NCBI RefSeq assembly: GCF_001029105.3
Contig: NZ_CP011807.3
Coordinates: 4,278,001 to 4,342,000 of the forward strand
Direction: 5' to 3'
Length of the DNA stretch: 64,000 nucleotides
Source: Pandoraea faecigallinarum
GTDB taxonomy: Bacteria > Pseudomonadota > Gammaproteobacteria > Burkholderiales > Burkholderiaceae
Shown here: piece by piece, positions 8,067 through 15,460 of the stretch
How positions within the stretch are numbered: position 1 is the first letter of the stretch
Layout of the letters: each line of letters starts with the position of its first letter
Position numbers and translations under genes: made by a program
The notes under the pieces: model-generated
What the model was told of the DNA's origin: nothing
Databases searched by the model: none
The model's input: only the letters and a program-made list of their open reading frames with translations

Positions 8067-8978
8067 ATGAACAAACTTCGCGAGATCGAATGTTTCATCG
8101 CCGTGGTCGAGTCGGGCAGCTTCGTCAAAGCGGCCGACTCGCTCGGCATCTCGAAGACCGCCGTCTCGCGCTACGTGGCCGATCTCGAAGCGCGCCTGGG
8201 AACGCGGCTGCTGCAACGCACGACACGCCGCCTCTCGCTCACCGAACCCGGCCAACGCTACGTCGAGCGCTGCCGCCAGATTCTGGCGGAACTGGACGAA
8301 GCCGACGCCATGGCCGGCGAACAGGACGGCGAGCCGACCGGCCCATTGCGTATCAACGCACCGCATACGTTCGGCGTGCTGCATCTCGCGCCACTCTGGC
8401 CAGCGTTTCTCGCGCAGTATCCGCAAGTCCTGCTCGACATCACGCTAAGCGACCGGCTCGTCGATATCGTCGACGAAGGTTACGATCTGGCAATTCGCAT
8501 CTCGCGCCTGCCGGACTCGTCTCTCGTGCATCGCCGGCTGGCGGGCACGCGTCTGGTGTTGTGCGCATCGCCCGGCTATCTTGCGCAGCACGGCACCCCC
8601 AAACATCCGAGCGAACTCACGCAGCACGAAACGGTCGGCTACAGTTATTTCCTGCATCGCCGCGAATGGCATTTCGACGGCCCTGACGGCCCCGTGTCCG
8701 TGCAGACGCACGCACGACTGATCGCCGACAATGGCGATACCTGTGTTGCCGCCGCCGTGGCGGGCAGCGGCATCATCCTGCAACCGGCATTTCTCGTTCA
8801 GGATGCACTGCGCGACGGCCGGCTCGTCGAGTTTCTGTCCGAGTACACGCAAGGCGAGCGCGGCATCTATGTCGTCTATCCGTCACGCAAGTACCTGAGC
8901 GCCAAGGTGCGCGCGATGATCGACTTTCTCGTCGAAGCGTTCGCAATGCCCGGCTGGCATGTGCTTGAACGCAAGTGA
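8067..8978 (+). CDS. LysR family transcriptional regulator
   Basis: A 303-residue LysR-type regulator. The N-terminal winged helix MNKLREIECFIAVVESGSFVKAADSLGISKTAVSRYVADLE is followed by a LysR_substrate domain from about residue 90 to 295. I placed the start at ATG 8067, preceded by AGAGGAGCC; the frame is open from 8010, but the extra 19 residues do not fit the family. It is codirectional with the dioxygenase gene and may control it and the DoxX gene. The substrate domain has the TarR/AaeR-like look (PHTFGVLHLAPLWPAFL), which does not define the ligand. Confidence 0.88.
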   Translation: MNKLREIECFIAVVESGSFVKAADSLGISKTAVSRYVADLEARLGTRLLQRTTRRLSLTEPGQRYVERCRQILAELDEADAMAGEQDGEPTGPLRINAPHTFGVLHLAPLWPAFLAQYPQVLLDITLSDRLVDIVDEGYDLAIRISRLPDSSLVHRRLAGTRLVLCASPGYLAQHGTPKHPSELTQHETVGYSYFLHRREWHFDGPDGPVSVQTHARLIADNGDTCVAAAVAGSGIILQPAFLVQDALRDGRLVEFLSEYTQGERGIYVVYPSRKYLSAKVRAMIDFLVEAFAMPGWHVLERK

Positions 8979-9130
8979 GGGCCCGTAAATCGCGCAAGTG
9001 GCGCCACCCCCTTCGTGGCAAGGCCGGCCAAGGTATCCCGGCGCGCGCGAAACGTGCCTGCATCCGCCGCGAAAGCCCCCTGAACCGGTAGTGAACGGTC
9101 GATAAAACACCGGAATGCCACGGATATTTA

Positions 9131-9157
9131 TTGGCGACGGTATTTGTCACTTATACT
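9131..9157 (+). promoter_or_regulatory. Candidate sigma-70 promoter for the CNNM gene
   Basis: TTGGCG (9131-9136) and TATACT (9152-9157) are separated by 15 bp, shorter than ideal. The implied transcript would start near 9164, leaving a leader of about 23 nt before the TTG start at 9187. Confidence 0.35.
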
Positions 9158-9186
9158 GATGGGCCTGTCGTCCCATTACCTTTATT

Positions 9187-10536
9187 TTGGAAAACTTCTT
9201 ACTCATCGTCGCTGCGATCCTGCTGGTGTTGCTCAACGGCTTCTTCGTGGCGGCGGAATTCGGCCTCGTCAAACTGCGCCAGACGCGCGTTCATGTCATT
9301 GCCCGCCAACGGGGTTGGCGCGGCCGTATCCTGGCCAAGGTTCACAGCCAGCTCGACACTTACCTCTCCGCCTGCCAGCTCGGCATCACGCTCGCCTCGC
9401 TGGGCCTCGGCTGGATCGGTGAGCCCGCCTTCGCGCGCATTCTCACGCCGCTGTTCGAACTCGCCGGTGTGAGCTCCCCCGAGTTGATTCACGCGCTGGC
9501 GTTCTTCATCGCGTTCTTCACGATTTCGTATCTGCATATTGTCGTGGGCGAACTCGCCCCGAAGTCGATGGCGCTGCGCATGCCCGAAGCGATTTCGGTG
9601 TGGACGGCCGCACCGTTGTACGGTTTTTACTGGCTGATGTATCCGGCGATCTGGATTCTCAACCACAGTGCCAACCGCCTGCTGCGCTGGACGGGACTCG
9701 ATCCGTCGCACGGCACCGACGCTCGCTATTCGGCCGACGAAATCAAGCTGATCGTGCGTCGGGGCGCGTCGAGCGAAAAGCTCTCGCGCGACGACTGGAA
9801 CGTAGTGGCCTACGCCATCGACTTCAGCGATCTGACCGTGTCCGACCTGATGCGTCCGATGAGCGAAGTCGCGGCGTTCCGCCGTAGCGCCACGTTCGCG
9901 CAGAACATGGACACGGCGTACCGTCATCGCTACAGCCGCTACCCCTTCTTCGACACCGACGGCGAAACCGTGCTCGGCGTGGTCCACCTGAAGGATCTGT
10001 TCCTCGCGGAGCACCACGGCCAGTCCATCGAAGACCTGGGCGCCATGGCGCGCCCCGTCGAGCGCGTGAAGCCCGATATGCCCGCGCGTGAACTGTTCAG
10101 CCGTTTCCGTCGCGGCGCGCCGCACTTTGCCATCGTGGGATGGCCCGACCAGAAGCCTATCGGCTTCCTCACGCTGGACAACCTGCTCTCGGCGCTCGTC
10201 GGCAAGATCCGCGACGAATTCCGTCAGACGGAAGACGACTGGACGCGCATGGAGGACGGCACCCTGATCGGGCGCGGCAGTCTGCCGATCCTGACGCTGG
10301 AGCGTGCGCTGGGCCTCGAAATTCCGAGCGAGCACGCCGAATCGGTGGGCGGACTCATTATGAACGCCCTCGGGTATCTGCCGCGCGAGGGCCAAAAGGT
10401 CGACTTCGACGGCTTCTCGGTGGTCGTCAAGAAGATGCAGGGTCCGCGTATCGTACTCGTGCGTATCTACCCCGACGGCGTGCGCGAGGCCCGTGGCGAG
10501 CCGCCCGATGTGGCGGTGCAGCAACGCGAGCCGTAA
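9187..10536 (+). CDS. CNNM/CorC (HlyC) family membrane protein with CBS domains
   Basis: A 449-residue inner-membrane protein: DUF21/CNNM transmembrane domain (about 1-190, three to four segments, with VNGF-like LLNGFFVAAEF and the conserved VVGELAPKSMAL), a CBS-domain pair (about 215-335, PMSEVAAFRRSATF and GVVHLKDLF), and a C-terminal CorC_HlyC domain (about 350-435, DGTLIGRGSLPI). Relatives are linked to Mg2+/Co2+ efflux and, in older annotation, haemolysins. The start is TTG 9187: an in-frame TGA at 9157 limits the N-terminus and there is no ATG in between. No clear ribosome site precedes it, which together with the short predicted leader is unusual. Confidence 0.88.
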   Translation: MENFLLIVAAILLVLLNGFFVAAEFGLVKLRQTRVHVIARQRGWRGRILAKVHSQLDTYLSACQLGITLASLGLGWIGEPAFARILTPLFELAGVSSPELIHALAFFIAFFTISYLHIVVGELAPKSMALRMPEAISVWTAAPLYGFYWLMYPAIWILNHSANRLLRWTGLDPSHGTDARYSADEIKLIVRRGASSEKLSRDDWNVVAYAIDFSDLTVSDLMRPMSEVAAFRRSATFAQNMDTAYRHRYSRYPFFDTDGETVLGVVHLKDLFLAEHHGQSIEDLGAMARPVERVKPDMPARELFSRFRRGAPHFAIVGWPDQKPIGFLTLDNLLSALVGKIRDEFRQTEDDWTRMEDGTLIGRGSLPILTLERALGLEIPSEHAESVGGLIMNALGYLPREGQKVDFDGFSVVVKKMQGPRIVLVRIYPDGVREARGEPPDVAVQQREP

Positions 10537-10673
10537 TCCCCGATTGATATCCGTCGTGTTGGCTTGTCAGAATACGCACTATGCGTGACCTCGCCCGATA
10601 GAGGCAAGACAAGGTCACGTGGGGGAGTGCGGGGCAAGGCAACACAAGAGTTCGTCAGAACAAAGCCGAGGCG

Positions 10674-11816
10674 ATGGTGGACGACACGGGGAAGTTGTCT
10701 CTCGATGCGCTGATCAGCACCTGCTACGACGGGGTGCTCGACGAAGCGCGCTGGGATCAGGCGCTGCGCGATTTCAATCAGTGGGCCGGCGGCATGGGCT
10801 TCCATTCGGTGACGTGGGATCGCGCGCGTCACTGCGCCACGCGCGACTCGCATTCGCTGAACGCCTCGCCCGATCTCATTCGCGAGTTCGTCGAAAAGCT
10901 CGCGCCGACGGATCCGCGCGTGGCGCTCATGCTGCGTCAGCCGGTCGGCCACGCCATGCGGTGCCACCACCATCTGAGCGACCGCTACGTCGCCCGTAGC
11001 GAACTCTTCAACGAATTCCTCATTCCCAACGGCGTTCGCTACACCTACGGCCTGCATCTCGACGGCGCCGACGGCACCAGCGAATTGCTGGCGATTCTGC
11101 GCAGTCCCGATCACGCCCCCTTCGAAGACGCCGACAACGCCCCCGAGCTGGAAATGCTGACAAGGCACATTGCGCGTGCGGCGCGTCTGCGCGCGGGCAC
11201 GCGCCATCTGCAAGCGCAGGCGGCGATGGGCATGTCGGTGCTCGATCATCTCGAGATGGCCATCGTCGTGACGGACGAGACGAGCCATGCGCACTATCTG
11301 AATGTCGCCGCCCACCAGATACTCGGCTCGACACGCAGCATCGGCATTCGTGGCGGAAAGCTCTCCGCGCTGCTGCCGAGCGACGATCAGGCGATGCGAC
11401 GCCTGATCGTGAATGCAACGGCCGCAATGCCCGTCGCCGGAAGTTATCGTCTGCACAGTGACAATCAGCGCCATTGGGTCGTGACCGTGCTGCCGTTGCG
11501 CGAATCTCACGCTTGCGCCGCCCCCTGGCAGCGGCCCATGGCAATGCTGACGATCGGCGAACTCGACCGGCGGGTCGCGCTCGGACCGTACACGCTGAAA
11601 GTGCTGTTCGGGCTGTCGCCGGCGGAAGCCCGTCTCGCGCAGGCGCTGGCCGAAGGCCGCGAGCTGGCCCAATACGCGCAGGACGCCAATGTCGCCACCA
11701 ACACCGCGCGCACACAGTTGCGTCACATCTTCGACAAGACAGGATGCCGCCGGCAGACCGATCTGCTGCGTTTGCTGCACGCGATACCGGCCTTGCGGAT
11801 TCACGCGCCGGGGTGA
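10674..11816 (+). CDS. LuxR-type helix-turn-helix regulator
   Basis: A 380-residue protein with a C-terminal LuxR/GerE-like DNA-binding domain: LGPYTLKVLFGLSPAEARLAQALAEGRELAQYAQDANVATNTARTQ then LRHIFDKTGCRRQTDLLRLL (about 305-370). The middle (about 185-300) resembles a PAS-like sensory region (VLDHLEMAIVVTDETSHAHYLN); the N-terminal 180 residues match nothing that I can name. ATG 10674 has GAGGCG just upstream. Single-gene transcription unit: 137 nt separate it from the CNNM gene, and a hairpin at 11839-11860 follows. Ligand and targets unknown. Confidence 0.82.
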   Translation: MVDDTGKLSLDALISTCYDGVLDEARWDQALRDFNQWAGGMGFHSVTWDRARHCATRDSHSLNASPDLIREFVEKLAPTDPRVALMLRQPVGHAMRCHHHLSDRYVARSELFNEFLIPNGVRYTYGLHLDGADGTSELLAILRSPDHAPFEDADNAPELEMLTRHIARAARLRAGTRHLQAQAAMGMSVLDHLEMAIVVTDETSHAHYLNVAAHQILGSTRSIGIRGGKLSALLPSDDQAMRRLIVNATAAMPVAGSYRLHSDNQRHWVVTVLPLRESHACAAPWQRPMAMLTIGELDRRVALGPYTLKVLFGLSPAEARLAQALAEGRELAQYAQDANVATNTARTQLRHIFDKTGCRRQTDLLRLLHAIPALRIHAPG

Positions 11817-11838
11817 TCGCCGCGCCGCCAATGCAAGA

Positions 11839-11860
11839 AGGGCGGCCGAACAGCCGCCCT
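11839..11860. terminator. Hairpin between convergent genes
   Basis: AGGGCGGC, six-nt loop, GCCGCCCT. It sits between the LuxR-type gene and the convergent ycgR gene, 23 nt from the first and 26 nt from the second stop. GC-rich with no T-run; probably a shared terminator. Confidence 0.5.
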
Positions 11861-11885
11861 CAGGTGATCGACTCGATTCGCCGGC

Positions 11886-12653
11886 TTACCCGCGAGCGAA
11901 TGCCTTGCGATTGAGTTCGAGCTGCGTGATGAGCTTTTGCAGACGCGATTCGGCGGCGCGCGACAGCGCGATGAAGCGGCATCCGATGTGATACTCGATG
12001 TCCTTCGCGAGCGGCACGGCGCGCACGGCGCAGACTTCCAGATCGACCTGCACGGTGCCGTAGTCGCGCAACTCCATGTCGACCTGCATGAGCATCGAGC
12101 CCTTCGGAATGTCGGCGGCCGCCGCGGCCTTCGTGCGCAGACCGACGCCACCGAGCGAGAGGTCGAACACCGCCAGCCGCATCGGCGTGTCGTCCGGGAA
12201 TTTGACGGTGCACTGATACGGATCGAGGATCGGCGTCTTCACCCGGAAATAGTCGCGTCGTTGCAGGCGAACGAGCGTTTCCGGATACGACGAATAGAAC
12301 GCCGGATAGCCTTCGTACTCGCGCTCCTCCACGTCGCCGATGGGGAAATGCACCTGAATGCCTTCGGGCACGCCAACGAACAGCGCACGCTTGTTGGCGA
12401 GCAACGCGCGGTTTTCCGTCTCGATCCCGCCCCAGTCGAAGTAGAAGCCGCGCGCTTGCGGTTCGACCTTGAGCAAACGCGTGACGAGCTGACGCTGGCC
12501 GTTCGCGAAGTACACCGTCATGAAGTCGCCGCGGGTCGCCAGGTGACGCAGCACGCCGCCGATTTCCAACGGGTTGCTGATGCGGTACGAGTCATGCAGT
12601 TGAGACTCTTCGTCCGTGGGCGCCGGTGTCACCTGCGGTTCTGTCGTTTCCAT
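11886..12653 (-). CDS. ycgR: Flagellar brake protein YcgR (PilZ domain)
   Basis: Cyclic-di-GMP receptor of 255 residues. N-terminal YcgR domain about 20-125 (LRHLATRGDFMTVYF, FYFDWGG), then PilZ domain about 130-245 with both ligand motifs: RRDYFR (132-137, the RxxxR motif) and DLSLGG (164-169). In enterobacteria the loaded protein acts on the flagellar motor to slow swimming. The start is set at ATG 12653; the frame is open to 13022, but the family begins here. Three 11-bp direct repeats lie about 105-135 nt upstream. It matches the cyclic-di-GMP enzymes at 46.5-50.7 kb in theme but stands alone here. Confidence 0.9.
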   Translation of the reverse strand: METTEPQVTPAPTDEESQLHDSYRISNPLEIGGVLRHLATRGDFMTVYFANGQRQLVTRLLKVEPQARGFYFDWGGIETENRALLANKRALFVGVPEGIQVHFPIGDVEEREYEGYPAFYSSYPETLVRLQRRDYFRVKTPILDPYQCTVKFPDDTPMRLAVFDLSLGGVGLRTKAAAAADIPKGSMLMQVDMELRDYGTVQVDLEVCAVRAVPLAKDIEYHIGCRFIALSRAAESRLQKLITQLELNRKAFARG

Positions 12654-13031
12654 ACCTGATCTTCTATTTGTCCCCGTGACGGCCCGCGCGCCAGCGCGCG
12701 ACCCGTACGTAATAAAGCCGTTGCGACGCGCAATGACGAGGATCTTCGCTCTCGCATCGCGACGTAATCGCGACGTAATCGCGACGTAAGCGAGCGCCTG
12801 TCGGTACCCGCCTGCCGTCTCATGCATCTGGTCATGAACGTTAACGGTCACTGGCCGGGAATATTGAGCGATCCCGCGCACGCGCCTACCGCTCCCCGTG
12901 CCGTGCGCCACGCCCGGGCCTTCCCACAGCCCGCCTGCTGCCTGCTGCTGCCTGCTGCATTTCCTACCCTTGCTGCAAACTTCCTGCGGCATCTTCGCCG
13001 AGCCCGCCGAGCGGCGCCCCACCTCGTCCGA
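12654..13031. other. Gap upstream of ycgR
   Basis: 378 nt with no supported gene. It contains the tandem repeats at 12757-12789, which probably belong to the ycgR control region, and a CTGCCTGCTG-rich stretch at about 12927-12960 just beyond the LysE stop. No clear promoter pair could be picked. Confidence 0.5.
12757..12789. repeat. Three perfect 11-bp tandem repeats upstream of ycgR
   Basis: TCGCGACGTAA occurs at 12757-12767, 12768-12778 and 12779-12789 without mismatch. The 11-bp period is about one helical turn, so a protein could bind the same face of the DNA at each copy. A partial copy (TTGCGACGCG) lies at 12721. Confidence 0.85.
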
Positions 13032-13679
13032 TCAGCGGTGCACTGCCGCCATCAATGCGCCGAAGCCCATGAACACGCCGCCGCTGATACGGTTGAACGC
13101 CTTGAGTACGCGCGCCTCGCGAAGATACGGTGCGATTCGCAGGCCACCGGCCGCGTAGACCATGTACCAGCTCATCTCGATGACGGCAAATGTGCCGAGC
13201 AGAATCGAGAACTGCGGCAGCTTGGCGGCGGCCGGGTCGATGAATTGCGGCAGGAATGCCGCAGCAAAGAGAATGGCCTTGGGGTTGCTCGCGGCGACCA
13301 GGAAACCGGCCTTGAACAGCTTGCCGAAGCTTGAATCGGGCGCCAGCGCGGGCGAAGCAAGTCTGGCCGCCTCCTCTGTCGCGTTGTGCGTATTCACCGG
13401 CGAGCGCCAGCTCTTGTATCCCAGATAAACGAGGTAGGCCGCGCCGACGTAACGCAACGTGTCGAACAGCATTGGCCAGGCTTTGAGCACGGCGCCCAGA
13501 CCGGCGGCGGAAATCGACATCATCGCGATGAGCGCGGTCATGCAGCCAGCCATCGTACCGAGCGACGGGCGCAGACCGTGACGCGCACCGTGCGTCATGA
13601 CGAGCAGCATGTTCGGCCCCGGCGTTGCCGAGACGAAAAAAACGGTGACTACGTATAGCCACCACGTTTGCAGGCTCAT
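13032..13679 (-). CDS. LysE/RhtB family amino acid exporter
   Basis: A 215-residue inner-membrane exporter with about six hydrophobic segments. The family signature near the N-terminus is VTVFFVSATPGPNMLLVMTH, and AASNPKAILFAAAFLPQFI follows segment 3. Start at ATG 13679 with GGGGC upstream; the open frame continues to 13760 but adds only polar residues. Such proteins export amino acids such as homoserine, threonine or leucine; the substrate cannot be told. It is transcribed toward ycgR and lies downstream of the cold-shock gene, beyond that gene's terminator. Confidence 0.87.
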   Translation of the reverse strand: MSLQTWWLYVVTVFFVSATPGPNMLLVMTHGARHGLRPSLGTMAGCMTALIAMMSISAAGLGAVLKAWPMLFDTLRYVGAAYLVYLGYKSWRSPVNTHNATEEAARLASPALAPDSSFGKLFKAGFLVAASNPKAILFAAAFLPQFIDPAAAKLPQFSILLGTFAVIEMSWYMVYAAGGLRIAPYLREARVLKAFNRISGGVFMGFGALMAAVHR

Positions 13680-13795
13680 GATTGCCCCGGAAAAAGCGTT
13701 ACGCGAAATCGATCCGGCATTGTAGCGTCGAACCGTGACGGTAGCATCGTCCGCGTGCACGTCATGTGCGATTCAACACGCTCGCCATGACGCGG

Positions 13796-13837
13796 CACAA
13801 AAACAAACAGGCCCGATGACTTTCGTCATCGAGCCTG
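13796..13837 (-). terminator. Rho-independent terminator of the cold-shock gene
   Basis: On the minus strand CAGGCTCGATGAC, loop GAAA, GTCATCGGGCCTG is followed by TTTGTTTTTG. Stem 13808-13837, T-rich tail running to about 13796; it ends 61 nt after the csp stop. Confidence 0.85.
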
Positions 13838-13898
13838 CCGGTCACGCGATACCGCCTCACCCGAGGGTCGAGGCAACATCACGAAAAGCGCTCAGCCC

Positions 13899-14102
13899 TT
13901 AGATGGGCTTGATGTTCGCAGCTTGCTTGCCCTTCGGGCCAACCTTGACTTCGAACGAGACCTTTTGGTTCTCTTGCAGCGACTTGAAGCCGTCGACCTT
14001 CACTTCCGAGAAGTGAGCGAACAGGTCTTCACCGCCGGCGTCCGGGGTAATGAAGCCGAAGCCCTTTGCGTCGTTGAACCACTTAACAGTACCGGTTTCC
14101 AT
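13899..14102 (-). CDS. Cold-shock protein (CspA family)
   Basis: A 67-residue single cold-shock domain that binds single-stranded RNA/DNA. RNP1 is KGFGFI (13-18) and the RNP2 position reads DLFAHF (26-31). ATG 14102 is preceded by AGGAAA. A near-ideal sigma-70 promoter at 14250-14278 gives a leader of about 140 nt, a length typical of cspA-type mRNAs whose leader folds in a temperature-dependent way. A strong terminator follows. The frame continues upstream to 14237 but the family start is clear. Confidence 0.95.
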   Translation of the reverse strand: METGTVKWFNDAKGFGFITPDAGGEDLFAHFSEVKVDGFKSLQENQKVSFEVKVGPKGKQAANIKPI

Positions 14103-14249
14103 GTTTTTTCCTAATAAAACAATAGCCTGAGGTCGGAATTGACCTCGTGATGCGCTGACAATCAAGGGAAAATGAAGGACTAGAAACCAGCGAGAAGCAG
14201 GAAAACTACGTCTGACAACAACTTCGCGGCTTGACAATCTGCAATTGGT

Positions 14250-14278
14250 TTTATACGTGTCGCGTCGACGCTTGTCAA
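14250..14278 (-). promoter_or_regulatory. Strong sigma-70 promoter of the cold-shock gene
   Basis: On the minus strand: TTGACA (14278-14273), 17-bp spacer, TATAAA (14255-14250). The start of transcription is expected near 14243. Both boxes are at or one step from consensus with ideal spacing, the best promoter in this window. Confidence 0.85.
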
Positions 14279-14605
14279 CAGGGGAAATACCGCAAAATAA
14301 GTAACAATTTCCGCAAATAACGGGGAATTTGGGCGCTCATTCCATGTCCGACCGGCCATCGCTGCCTGTACAATGGGCGTTTTGTCCCGCGTCCATGCCG
14401 TTGTCGCGCGTCCGGCCCGAGTTTTGTGCTGTCCGAAACCGTTTTCCGACGTTTTTCCCCTATTCGACGCACAGGCCTGCAAAGTGCCCACCGGCCGGCA
14501 CGATTTGCGACCGTTAGCGGGTCTTTACCCTCAAGTTTTCCTGTCTGCTCACGGATGGAGCCTTATCGCCTCGCGCGATCCCTGCGATCGCAAACCGAAG
14601 TTCGC
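14279..14605. other. Gap between divergent csp and NlpD-like genes
   Basis: About 330 nt with no supported gene. The frame of the NlpD-like gene stays open back to 14426, but the codons there do not resemble the family. The promoter of the plus-strand gene must lie here; I could not pick a convincing pair. Confidence 0.5.
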
Positions 14606-15373
14606 ATGTCCGGCCAGTCGCATTGGCTTGCCCGGTGCCGCGCTCATCTGATCGGTCTGGCCGTTTGCGCCACGCTCGCCGGCTGCGCCGGATCGCCGGC
14701 GTACGGCCCGGTGCCGGCGGGCAGCTATCGCGTGCAGTCTGGTGACACCCTGTACGGTATTGCCCGCGCCAACAGCGTCAGCACGGCCGATCTCGTGCGC
14801 TGGAACAGTTTGCCCGACGCCGACAGGATCGAGGTCGGACAAGTGCTGCGCGTGGTACCGCCGCCCGGCTCGGCCAGCGCGCCCGCCACGGTGGCATCGT
14901 CCGGCGGCACCACGCCGCCGGCACGCCCCCGTGCACAGGCAAGACCGTCGAAACCCGCCTCGAAGCCCGCGCCTGCGCCGGCGGCGCCCCGCACAGCCAC
15001 CAACAAGATTCCGATGACATGGCCCGCAACGGGCAACGTCCTCGCGAACTACAACGGCAGCAGCAACAAGGGGATCGATATCGGCGGCAAGTCTGGGGAT
15101 CCGATCTATGCCGCCGCCGCCGGAAAGGTCGTGTACGCCGGCAACGGCTTGCGCGGCTACGGCAACCTCGTGATGATCCAGCACGAAAACGGCTATCTCA
15201 CCGCATACGCTCACAACCGCGAGTTGCTGGTCAAGGAAGGGGCTGCCGTCGCGAAGGGCCAGACGATCGCCCGCATGGGAGACACCGACTCGCACGGCGT
15301 CGTGAAGCTGCACTTCGAAGTCCGTCAGAAAGGCACCCCGTTCAATCCAAGCGACTTCCTGCCGCCGCGCTGA
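14606..15373 (+). CDS. NlpD-like LysM/M23 lipoprotein (amidase activator type)
   Basis: A 255-residue lipoprotein: signal sequence with lipobox LAGC (Cys27), LysM domain 41-84 (YRVQSGDTLYGIARANSVS), Pro/Ala linker about 85-132, and LytM/M23 domain about 140-250 ending GTPFNPSDFLPPR. The first zinc ligand of active M23 enzymes is replaced: NKGIDIGG has Lys155 where active enzymes have His, exactly as in E. coli NlpD and EnvC, which do not cut peptidoglycan but activate amidases. So a septal amidase activator is likely. The start is placed at 14606 for a normal lipoprotein N-terminus; ATG 14555 is an alternative. It is not next to rpoS, so it may be a second NlpD paralogue. Confidence 0.88.
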   Translation: MSGQSHWLARCRAHLIGLAVCATLAGCAGSPAYGPVPAGSYRVQSGDTLYGIARANSVSTADLVRWNSLPDADRIEVGQVLRVVPPPGSASAPATVASSGGTTPPARPRAQARPSKPASKPAPAPAAPRTATNKIPMTWPATGNVLANYNGSSNKGIDIGGKSGDPIYAAAAGKVVYAGNGLRGYGNLVMIQHENGYLTAYAHNRELLVKEGAAVAKGQTIARMGDTDSHGVVKLHFEVRQKGTPFNPSDFLPPR

Positions 15374-15404
15374 ACGACACGTGGGCGGAGCGACCTACGC
15401 ACCA

Positions 15405-15437
15405 TAAAAAACGGCAGGGCGACGCCTTGCCGTTTTT
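15405..15437. terminator. Bidirectional terminator between nlpD-like gene and opgH
   Basis: AAAAAA then ACGGCAGGGC, GAC, GCCTTGCCGT then TTTTTC. The stem works on both strands with T-runs on each side, and it lies between two convergent genes. Confidence 0.88.
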
Positions 15438-15460
15438 CTCGTTCGCGAACCGAAACGCTG

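Noticed and set aside
12757..12789. Short repeats considered as a CRISPR remnant
   Set aside because: The units are 11 bp with no spacers and no cas genes; this is a tandem array.
12927..12960. CTGCCTGCTG-rich stretch considered as a regulatory repeat
   Set aside because: Irregular and short, no consistent unit; could be chance.
14231..14257. Plus-strand TTGACA with TATACG as promoter for the NlpD-like gene
   Set aside because: Spacer is only 15 bp, and the same DNA holds the much better minus-strand csp promoter; the gene starts 350 nt away.
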